Shown here: piece after piece, positions 33,726 through 40,449 of the stretch
Layout: every line of letters starts with the position of its first letter
Position numbering within the stretch: the first letter of the stretch is position 1
Source of the DNA: an uncultured Prevotellaceae bacterium
GTDB lineage: Bacteria; Bacteroidota; Bacteroidia; Bacteroidales; Bacteroidaceae
Length of the DNA: 40,449 nt
Assembly (NCBI GenBank): GCA_946187025.1
Contig: CAMHPM010000001.1
Span: forward strand, 1 to 40,449
Direction: 5' to 3'
Notes under the pieces: model-generated
Databases searched by the model: none
The model's input: only the letters and a program-made list of their open reading frames with translations
What the model was told of the DNA's origin: nothing
Made by a program: the position numbers and the translations under genes

Positions 33726-33808
33726 ACATGTTTTTCCCTACACTCGCACATGTTTTCTTCAGTAGTCGCACATGTTTTCTTCAGTAGTCGCACATGTTTT
33801 TTTCTATA
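33721..33808. repeat. 22-bp tandem array E2 (4 units, opposite orientation)
   Basis: Units start at 33721, 33743, 33765 and 33787 with core CTCGCACATGTTTTCTTCAG or GTCGCACATGTTTTC. The reverse complement contains GCGAGTACTGAAGAA, the E1 core, so E2 is an inverted relative of E1. Confidence 0.8.
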
Positions 33809-33995
33809 AACTCGAATCAAAACAGATGCGTAGCCACACAAGTTTTCCAGCCTTTTCCCAGCATTCACACTGCAACCATCCACATTATTTATTACACATG
33901 CGCACACACGCACGTTGCACATCGGACACGGCTGTCGGCATGTGTCGGACGTCGTTTATAGGCAACTCCCGTCGGATTTTCGGCCATTTATGATG
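33809..33995. other. Spacer upstream of mnmG, nothing recognised
   Basis: No gene, terminator or RNA was found between array E2 and the mnmG promoter. A cysteine-rich 78-residue frame on the minus strand here is a translation of the repeats and is not called. Confidence 0.45.
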
Positions 33996-34023
33996 TTTGT
34001 TTAGCAATTATTTAGTATCTTTG
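33996..34023 (+). promoter_or_regulatory. mnmG promoter
   Basis: TATCTTTG at 34016-34023 matches the -7 box; TTTG at 33996-33999 is 16 nt upstream, shorter than the usual 19. The leader to the ATG at 34074 is about 45 nt. Confidence 0.55.
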
Positions 34024-34073
34024 CACGGAATAATGCCCTATCAGGACACAGATTCGATACAAAAGGATAAGCG

Positions 34074-35945
34074 ATGACATTCAAATACGACATAGTAGTG
34101 ATTGGCGCGGGTCATGCCGGCTGTGAGGCCGCATCGGCTGCTGCACGCATGGGAGCACGTACATGTCTGGTGACGATGGACATGAACAAGATTGCCCAGA
34201 TGTCGTGCAATCCGGCCGTCGGAGGCATTGCCAAGGGACAGATTGTGCGCGAAGTGGATGCACTGGGCGGCATGATGGGCATCGTGACCGACCGCTGCAG
34301 CCTCCAGTTCCGTATGCTCAACCTGTCGAAAGGACCGGCGGTGTGGAGCCCTCGCGCACAGTGCGACCGCGGAAAATACATCTGGGCATGGCGCGAGATA
34401 CTGGAGAACACGCCCAACCTCAACATCTGGCAGGACCAGGTGTCGGAACTCATGGTCGAAGACGGCGAGGTGAGAGGCGTGCGCACCATCTGGGGCGTTG
34501 AGATTCAGGCACGTTGCGTGGTACTCACTGCAGGCACATTCCTCGGCGGATTGATGCACATAGGGCGCAAGCAGATACCCGGCGGACGCATAAGCGAACC
34601 GGCTGTCGATGGGCTCACCGAGTCGATTACCCGCCACGGAATAAGGGCCGGACGCATGAAAACCGGCACACCGGTGAGGATAGACCGCCGTAGCGTCGAT
34701 TTCAGTCAGGCCGAACGGCAGGACGGCGACGTAGGTTGGCATCACTTCTCGTTCATGGATGTGGAACACACGCTGGAACAACTGCCATGCTGGATGTTCA
34801 AGACCAACAGCGCAGTGCACGACATCCTGCGCTCGGGCCTCAAAGACTCGCCCCTCTACAACGGACAGATACAGAGCATAGGCCCACGATACTGTCCGAG
34901 CATCGAGACAAAACTCCACACATTCCCCGACAAAGACGAGCACCAGCTCTTTCTCGAACCCGAAGGCGAGACGACCAACGAGATGTACCTCAACGGATTC
35001 TCGTCGTCGCTGCCTATCGACATACAAATCAACGCCCTGCGACAGATTCCGGCACTGCGCAACGTGGAGGTCTATCGGCCGGGCTATGCAATCGAATACG
35101 ACTTCTTCGACCCCACACAACTGACTCATACACTGGAGTCGAAAATGGTGAAAAACCTCTTCCTCGCCGGACAGGTGAACGGCACCACCGGCTATGAGGA
35201 AGCAGCGGGACAGGGCATCATTGCCGGCATCAATGCAGCCATCAACTGCAGCGGCGGCCAGCCGTTCACCCTGGGCAGGAACGAGGCATACATCGGTGTG
35301 CTGATCGACGACCTCGTGACCAAAGGAGTTGACGAGCCGTACCGCATGTTCACCTCGCGCGCCGAGTATCGCATCCTGCTCCGACAAGACGATGCCGACA
35401 TGCGCCTCACCGCCCACAGCCACGAACTGGGCCTCGCATCGACCCAACGCTACGAAAAAATGCGGAAAAAGGCCGATGAAATCGAGCATTTCATCACGTT
35501 TGCCCAAAACTTTTCAATCAAGCCGGCACTCATCAACGACGCACTCAGCCAGATAGGAACCACCCCGCTCGAACGCGGATGCCGGCTCGTTGACCTGCTC
35601 GGACGTCCTGGTGTGACCATCGAAAACCTCACCCCACACATCAAGGCACTGGCCGCCGAAGTGGACAAAATCGACGACCGCAGGGATGAAACCCTCGAAG
35701 CCGCCGAGATACGCATAAAATACAAAGGATACATAGAGCGCGAGAACCAAGTGGCCGACAAGATGCTGCGCCTCGAAAACATAAAGATTCAGGGCCGCTT
35801 TGACTACCCCAACATGACGCAGATAAGCATCGAAGCACGCCAGAAACTCGCTGCAATCAACCCCGTCACACTGGCGCAAGCCAGCCGCATACCAGGCGTG
35901 TCGCCCAGCGACGTGAATGTGATGCTCGTGCTGATGGGAAGATGA
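34074..35945 (+). CDS. mnmG: tRNA uridine-5-carboxymethylaminomethyl modification enzyme MnmG
   Basis: 623 residues; with MnmE it makes carboxymethylaminomethyl-U34 in tRNAs that read purine-ending codons. The FAD motif GAGHAGCEAA is at residues 11-20, followed by SCNPAVGGIAKGQIVREVDALGG-type sequence, and the middle has AGRMKTGTPVRID and AGQVNGTTGYEEAAGQG. The C-terminal helical domain ends in the expected RIPGVSPSDVNVMLV stretch. Full length with a normal start. Confidence 0.96.
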   Translation: MTFKYDIVVIGAGHAGCEAASAAARMGARTCLVTMDMNKIAQMSCNPAVGGIAKGQIVREVDALGGMMGIVTDRCSLQFRMLNLSKGPAVWSPRAQCDRGKYIWAWREILENTPNLNIWQDQVSELMVEDGEVRGVRTIWGVEIQARCVVLTAGTFLGGLMHIGRKQIPGGRISEPAVDGLTESITRHGIRAGRMKTGTPVRIDRRSVDFSQAERQDGDVGWHHFSFMDVEHTLEQLPCWMFKTNSAVHDILRSGLKDSPLYNGQIQSIGPRYCPSIETKLHTFPDKDEHQLFLEPEGETTNEMYLNGFSSSLPIDIQINALRQIPALRNVEVYRPGYAIEYDFFDPTQLTHTLESKMVKNLFLAGQVNGTTGYEEAAGQGIIAGINAAINCSGGQPFTLGRNEAYIGVLIDDLVTKGVDEPYRMFTSRAEYRILLRQDDADMRLTAHSHELGLASTQRYEKMRKKADEIEHFITFAQNFSIKPALINDALSQIGTTPLERGCRLVDLLGRPGVTIENLTPHIKALAAEVDKIDDRRDETLEAAEIRIKYKGYIERENQVADKMLRLENIKIQGRFDYPNMTQISIEARQKLAAINPVTLAQASRIPGVSPSDVNVMLVLMGR

Positions 35946-35990
35946 GAACCATTTATTATCCCACCCAGAGGGGGAATAATATAAGCATCC

Positions 35991-36026
35991 GCTATTCATT
36001 ATTCATTATTAATTATTCATTATTAA
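35991..36026 (+). repeat. AT-rich leader element upstream of apt
   Basis: GCTATTCATTATTCATTATT followed by AATTATTCATTATTAA runs directly into the apt ATG at 36027. It is the same element as before gcvH, argH and deoC. Confidence 0.65.
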
Positions 36027-36557
36027 ATGAACAACCCCTATCTCATGGAGCACCTGCGCTCCATACCCGATTTTCCGCAGAAGGGAATACTCTTCCGCGA
36101 CGTGACAACCCTCTTCAAGGACGCCAAATGTCTTGAAATCATGGAAGAGGAGATGTATGAACTCTATAAGGACAAAGGCATCACAAAGGTGGTGGGCATC
36201 GAGAGCCGCGGCTTTGTGATGGGTGCCATCCTTGCCCGCAAGCTCGGAGCAGGCATGGCGCTGTGCCGCAAACCGGGCAAACTGCCTGCAGCCGTGGTGA
36301 GCCAGTCGTATAGCAAAGAATACGGCACCGACACCATCGAGATGCACGAAGACGCCATCAGCCAGGACGATGTGGTGCTCATCCACGACGACCTGCTCGC
36401 AACCGGCGGCACCATCAAGGCCGCATGGGACCTCGTAAGGAAGTTCAACCCAAAGAAGTGCTACATGAACTTCATCATCGAAATACGCGACGAAGGCCTC
36501 AAAGGACGCGAGTTCCTTGGCGACGGAATCGAGGTAACCACATTGATATCAGTATAA
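36027..36557 (+). CDS. apt: Adenine phosphoribosyltransferase
   Basis: 176 residues; salvages adenine with PRPP to AMP. It shows the family opening LRSIPDFPQKGILFRDVT, the stretch GIESRGFVMGAILA, and the PRPP loop VVLIHDDLLATGGT at about residues 115-128. Length is typical. It lies 81 bases after mnmG and 51 bases before uvrC, in the same direction. Confidence 0.95.
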   Translation: MNNPYLMEHLRSIPDFPQKGILFRDVTTLFKDAKCLEIMEEEMYELYKDKGITKVVGIESRGFVMGAILARKLGAGMALCRKPGKLPAAVVSQSYSKEYGTDTIEMHEDAISQDDVVLIHDDLLATGGTIKAAWDLVRKFNPKKCYMNFIIEIRDEGLKGREFLGDGIEVTTLISV

Positions 36558-36608
36558 TCCCAACGTCAGTGCAGGGCAGTTCGGCTGCCCTGAGCTCAAC
36601 AAACAATC

Positions 36609-38441
36609 ATGCCTGCCGACCGCCTCACACACCTCAAGACCATTGTTTCTGCCCTGCCCGAAAGTCCTGGATGCTACCAGTACTTCGACCAGAGCGGCAC
36701 CATAATCTATGTAGGTAAGGCAAAGAACCTGAAACGACGCGTGAGCTCCTACTTCCTCAAGACACAGACATCGAGGAAGACGCAGATACTGGTGAGCAAG
36801 ATATGCGACATAAACTACGTGGTGGTACCCAGCGACGAAGATGCGCTCCTGCTCGAAAACAACCTCATAAAACGCTACAAGCCACGCTACAACATACTGC
36901 TGAAGGACGACAAGACCTACCCGTCGGTGTGTGTCACCAACGAACACTTCCCGCGAGTGTTCAAGACCCGCAAGATAATACCCGGTGCAGGAACATACTA
37001 CGGACCCTTCAGCCACGCCGGCACACTCAACAACATGCTCGAACTCATCAACCGCATCTATCCGCTCAGGCGATGCAGGCAGGCGGTCACGACCGAGGGA
37101 ATCGAGGCAGGTAAATACAAGACGTGCCTGGAATACCACATAAAAAACTGCAAGGCGCCATGCGTAGGCCTGCAAAGCCGCGACGACTACATGGAGAGTG
37201 TGGCCGAAGTGCGCGAGATACTGAAAGGAAACACGCGCGGAGTATGTGCCAAACTCATGCAACAAATGCAGCAACTGGCCGCCGAGATGCGATTTGAGGA
37301 AGCACAGGAACTGAAACGCAAGTACGACCTGGCACTCGAATTCTGCGAAAAGAGCGAGGTGATAGCCGGATACGACCACGACATCGACGTGTTCTCCATA
37401 GCCGACGACGAACATTCGGCATTCATCAACTACCTGCACGTGACCCACGGATGTATCAACCAAGCCTTCACCTTCGAATATGCAAAGCGCATGGACGAAG
37501 AGCCGGCCGACATGCTGGCACTGGGCATCGTGGAGATGAGGGAGAGATACAAGAGCCAATCGCGCGAAATCATCGTGCCCTTCCCAATCGAGGTGGAGCT
37601 GGAAGGCATCACAATCACCGTGCCGCAACGAGGCGACAAACGTCACCTGCTCGACCTCTCGCTGGCCAATGTGCGGCAATATAAGTTCGACAAAGCAAAG
37701 CAAGCCGAGAAGCTGAACCCCGAACAACGCACCACCAACCTGCTGCGCGAGTTGCAGCAAAAGCTGAAACTCCAGCACCTGCCGCTGCATATCGAGTGTT
37801 TCGACAACTCAAACATACAAGGCAGCGACGCCGTGGCCGGCTGTGTGGTCTTCAAGAAAGCCAAGCCATCGAAGGCCGACTACCGCAAATATAACATAAA
37901 GACCGTAGTGGGTCCCGACGACTACGCATCGATGGCCGAAGTGGTTTACCGCCGCTACCGCCGCCTGATGGACGAAGGGGGCGAGATGCCAAGCCTCGTA
38001 ATAGCCGATGGCGGCAAGGGACAGATGGAGGTGATACGCCATGTGGTGCACGACCAACTGGGACTCAGCATCCCCGTTGCAGGACTTGCCAAGGACGGCC
38101 ACCACCGCACATCGGAACTCCTCACCTACGTTGACGGCGAAATCATGACCGTCGGGGTTGACATCAAGAGCGCACTCTTCCAATTCCTCACACGAATACA
38201 GGACGAAGTACACCGATATGCCATACAGTTCCACCGCGACCGCCGCTCCAAGCATCAGGTTGCATCGGAACTCGACAGCATCCGAGGTGTGGGCGATGTA
38301 ACGAAGAAAGCACTGCTGAAACACTTCAAGAGCGTGAAACGCATACGCGAAGCAAGCCTCGAGCAACTGGAGGCCGTGGTGGGAAAAGCCAAAGCAGCAA
38401 CGATACATGCCGCACTAAACCAAGAGAACCAAGAAGCATAG
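36609..38441 (+). CDS. uvrC: Excinuclease ABC subunit C
   Basis: 610 residues; makes both incisions in UvrAB-marked DNA during nucleotide excision repair. The GIY-YIG nuclease domain is at about 15-95 (LPESPGCYQYFDQSGTIIYV and KAKNLKRRVSSYF), a UvrB-binding UVR helix pair at about 205-245 (EAQELKRKYD), the RNase H-like nuclease domain in the second half (IECFDNSNIQGSDAVAG and VIADGGKGQMEV), and helix-hairpin-helix motifs at the end (SIRGVGDVTKKALLKHF). Complete. Confidence 0.96.
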   Translation: MPADRLTHLKTIVSALPESPGCYQYFDQSGTIIYVGKAKNLKRRVSSYFLKTQTSRKTQILVSKICDINYVVVPSDEDALLLENNLIKRYKPRYNILLKDDKTYPSVCVTNEHFPRVFKTRKIIPGAGTYYGPFSHAGTLNNMLELINRIYPLRRCRQAVTTEGIEAGKYKTCLEYHIKNCKAPCVGLQSRDDYMESVAEVREILKGNTRGVCAKLMQQMQQLAAEMRFEEAQELKRKYDLALEFCEKSEVIAGYDHDIDVFSIADDEHSAFINYLHVTHGCINQAFTFEYAKRMDEEPADMLALGIVEMRERYKSQSREIIVPFPIEVELEGITITVPQRGDKRHLLDLSLANVRQYKFDKAKQAEKLNPEQRTTNLLRELQQKLKLQHLPLHIECFDNSNIQGSDAVAGCVVFKKAKPSKADYRKYNIKTVVGPDDYASMAEVVYRRYRRLMDEGGEMPSLVIADGGKGQMEVIRHVVHDQLGLSIPVAGLAKDGHHRTSELLTYVDGEIMTVGVDIKSALFQFLTRIQDEVHRYAIQFHRDRRSKHQVASELDSIRGVGDVTKKALLKHFKSVKRIREASLEQLEAVVGKAKAATIHAALNQENQEA

Positions 38442-38515
38442 GGGAGCAAACGAAAGAAGCATAGAGGCTACCAAAGAAACAAAGGGCAAAGAAATAGTAG
38501 CAAACCAAGAGAGAT

Positions 38516-38968
38516 ATGAGAGCTGTATTACAACGTGTGAGCGAGGCATCGGTCGCTATCGACGGAGCCGTGAAGTCGCAGATAGGAGCAGGACTGCTTG
38601 TGTTGCTCGGCTGTGAGAATGCCGACACAGATGACGACATTGCGTGGCTGAGCAAGAAGATAGTAAACCTGCGCATCTTCGACGACGAGGCAGGTGTGAT
38701 GAACCGCTCCATCCTCGACAGCGGAGGCAACATACTGGTGGTGAGTCAGTTCACCCTGTGGGCTTCCTACAAGAAAGGCAACCGTCCAAGCTACCTGCGT
38801 GCAGGCAGCCACGAAATCACCATACCGCTCTACAACCGTTTCTGCCGCCAGCTCTCGGCCGACCTCGGCCGGACGGTGCAGACAGGAGAATTCGGCGCCG
38901 ACATGAAGGTGAGCCTCGTCAACGACGGACCCGTAACGATATGTATTGATACCAAAAACAAAGAGTAG
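38516..38968 (+). CDS. dtd: D-aminoacyl-tRNA deacylase
   Basis: 150 residues; hydrolyses D-aminoacyl-tRNAs and mischarged glycyl-tRNA. The start MRAVLQRVSEASVAIDG is the family signature; the two conserved motifs are SQFTLWA (near residue 80) and NDGPVTI (near 140). It follows uvrC after 74 bases of A-rich spacer, the order commonly seen in Bacteroidetes. Confidence 0.95.
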   Translation: MRAVLQRVSEASVAIDGAVKSQIGAGLLVLLGCENADTDDDIAWLSKKIVNLRIFDDEAGVMNRSILDSGGNILVVSQFTLWASYKKGNRPSYLRAGSHEITIPLYNRFCRQLSADLGRTVQTGEFGADMKVSLVNDGPVTICIDTKNKE

Positions 38969-39017
38969 GAGGCACGCGCCGGAGAGAGTTCCGAGTTCTC
39001 CGAGCACTCAGCCACCC

Positions 39018-39055
39018 GCTATTCATTATTAATTATTCATTATTCATTAATTATA
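39018..39055 (+). repeat. AT-rich leader element upstream of deoC
   Basis: GCTATTCATTATTAATTATT followed by CATTATTCATTAATTATA ends 4 bases before the deoC ATG at 39060. Its first 27 bases match the gcvH copy. Confidence 0.65.
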
Positions 39056-39059
39056 CAAC

Positions 39060-39956
39060 ATGAGCGAGTTTACAGAAAGCAAAGTGCAACAGGCATTCGG
39101 GAAGTACAACCTGGAGCTTGACGACGAACAGGTGAAACGTGAAGTGGCAGCGCTGATAGCCAGTCACCTGGAGGAAAACAACACCGTGGACGTGAAGAAG
39201 TTCCTGCTCAACAGCGTGGAACTCACAACCTTGAAGACCGACGACAGCGAAGACAGCGTGATGCGTTTCGTTGAGAAAGTGAATAAGTTTGACGACGTGT
39301 ATCCCGAACTGGGACACGTGGCAACCGTGTGTGTATATCCTTGCTTCGCACAGATTTGCCACGACACCCTCGAGAACGAAGACGTTGAGATTGCATGTGT
39401 CAGTGCCTGCTTCCCGTCGTCGCAGTCGTTTATCGAAGTAAAGATAGCCGAGACAGCTATGGCCATCCACGACGGAGCAACCGAAATCGACATCGTGCAG
39501 TCGGTGGGTAAGTTCCTTGCAGGTGACTACGAGACCGTGGCCGACGAGATTGCAGAGCTGAAGGCAGTATGTGGCGACCGCAAGCTGAAGGTGATTCTCG
39601 AGACGGGATGCCTGAAGACTGCATCCAACATCAAGAAGGCATCGCTCCTTGCCATGTATGCCGGCGCCGATTACATCAAGACCTCGACCGGCAAACTCGA
39701 ACCGGCAGCAACGCCCGAAGCAGCCTATGTGATGTGTCAGGCCATCAAGGAATACTACGACGAGACAGGCATACAGATTGGTTTCAAGCCTGCAGGAGGT
39801 ATGAAGACCGTGAAGGATGCACTGACCTACTACACCATCGTGAAGGAAGTGCTGGGCGAGAAGTGGCTCAACAACCAGATGCTGCGCCTCGGCACCAGCA
39901 GCCTTGCCAACAAACTGCTGAGTGACATCACTGGCGAGGAAGTGAAGTTCTTCTGA
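39060..39956 (+). CDS. deoC: Deoxyribose-phosphate aldolase
   Basis: 298 residues; cleaves 2-deoxyribose 5-phosphate to glyceraldehyde 3-phosphate and acetaldehyde in deoxynucleoside salvage. The Schiff-base lysine lies in GADYIKTSTGK (about 201-211) and the second conserved lysine in GFKPAGGMKT; VCVYPCF near residue 90 is a further family stretch. It is longer than the E. coli enzyme because of an N-terminal extension of about 40 residues. Confidence 0.95.
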   Translation: MSEFTESKVQQAFGKYNLELDDEQVKREVAALIASHLEENNTVDVKKFLLNSVELTTLKTDDSEDSVMRFVEKVNKFDDVYPELGHVATVCVYPCFAQICHDTLENEDVEIACVSACFPSSQSFIEVKIAETAMAIHDGATEIDIVQSVGKFLAGDYETVADEIAELKAVCGDRKLKVILETGCLKTASNIKKASLLAMYAGADYIKTSTGKLEPAATPEAAYVMCQAIKEYYDETGIQIGFKPAGGMKTVKDALTYYTIVKEVLGEKWLNNQMLRLGTSSLANKLLSDITGEEVKFF

Positions 39957-39996
39957 TACGACATTAAACATACATTAATCATCAACCCAATATCCT

Positions 39997-40449
39997 ATGA
40001 ACAAGAAAGTATTCGTCACCATCTTACTTGCCTTGTGCGCATTCACATGTTATGCTCAGGAGGCCGACATCCCGGCACCACGCTTTGGATACCTGAGCTA
40101 CGACGAGGCACTCAAGTCGATGCCGGCATACGCCGAGGCACAAAAGAAACTTGAAGAGCTGAAGGCCTCCTACGACAAAGAGCTGCAATACTCAGAGAGT
40201 GAGTTCAGCAAACAATACGGAGAGTATATCGACGGTATGAAGTCGTTTCCCGAAAACATATTGCTGAAACGTCAGAAAGCCCTGCAGCAACTCATGGAGC
40301 AGAGTATCAGTTTCAAGGATGAGGCCAAGCGCCTGCTGTCGAAAGCCGAGGACGAACTGATGCAACCAGTGCATGAACGACTGAAAGCGGCCATCGCTGC
40401 AGTTGCCAAGCAGCATGGTTATGAGTTTGTACTCAACACCGACAACAAT
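39997..40449 (+). CDS. OmpH/Skp-like periplasmic chaperone, partial at the window edge
   Basis: The first 151 codons from ATG 39997 to the edge; the stop lies outside. A signal peptide MNKKVFVTILLALCAFTCYA precedes a mature part that opens with FGYLSYDEALKSMP, as in OmpH family members, then a long charged helical stretch (about 45-125) suited to the tentacle coiled coil, and ends with a KQHGYEFVLN strand. The family binds unfolded outer-membrane proteins. 40 bases separate it from deoC. Confidence 0.8.
   Translation, partial: MNKKVFVTILLALCAFTCYAQEADIPAPRFGYLSYDEALKSMPAYAEAQKKLEELKASYDKELQYSESEFSKQYGEYIDGMKSFPENILLKRQKALQQLMEQSISFKDEAKRLLSKAEDELMQPVHERLKAAIAAVAKQHGYEFVLNTDNN

Noticed and set aside
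33686..33922. 78-residue cysteine-rich leftward frame
   Set aside because: Its repeated peptide is just the translation of array E2.
34041..35507. 488-residue leftward frame
   Set aside because: Antisense to mnmG, which is full length and well conserved.

Overview
The window looks like a chromosomal piece of a gut-type Bacteroidales bacterium, most likely Prevotellaceae or a close relative. Evidence: promoters of the Bacteroidetes form (TTTG, 19-20 nt, TAnnTTTG) in front of several transcription units; a fimbrillin-like lipoprotein; a 3157-residue surface protein ending in a type IX secretion-like tail; a secreted M6-like metalloprotease; and SusD/fimbrillin-style lipoproteins rather than Gram-positive anchors. 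No rRNA, tRNA, CRISPR array, insertion sequence or phage gene was found.

Layout. About 0.5-7.2 kb (minus strand): a glycyl radical enzyme of the hydroxyproline dehydratase (HypD) type, broken by a frameshift just before its glycyl-radical domain, then its radical-SAM activase, an orphan FecE-like ABC ATPase and the M6 protease with dockerin repeats. About 7.7-14.8 kb (minus): a complete glycine cleavage operon, lplA-gcvT-gcvH-gcvPA-gcvPB-lpdA, with a split P protein and its own lipoate ligase and dihydrolipoyl dehydrogenase. About 15.4-26 kb (minus): a surface operon made of a 54-residue small ORF, a fimbrillin-like lipoprotein and the giant multidomain protein. About 26.6-33.5 kb (plus): pyrE, a lipoprotein, an SRPBCC protein, argH, an aldo/keto reductase, a four-cysteine lipoprotein and a polysaccharide flippase. 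About 34-40.4 kb (plus): mnmG, apt, uvrC, dtd, deoC and the start of an OmpH/Skp-like chaperone cut by the window edge.

The most unusual signal is in the spacers. Six tandem arrays at five loci (452-539, 7417-7548, 15315-15380, 26381-26424, 33537-33624 and 33721-33808) all have a strict 22-bp period, and most share a GAGTGC/GCACTC-type core. Two further arrays (10593-10647 and 27279-27344) have an 11-bp period and nearly the same sequence. There are also three copies of a GC-rich stem-loop element, one of which supplies the C-terminal codons of lplA, and four copies of an AT-rich leader placed directly before start codons of gcvH, argH, apt and deoC in the sense direction. These spacer families are the best candidates for something undescribed. 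The giant protein is the other: its N-terminus carries three DLNKGAGG-type repeats that resemble the MABP beta-prism motif.

All calls rest on reading motifs and translated sequence by eye; no database search was possible.
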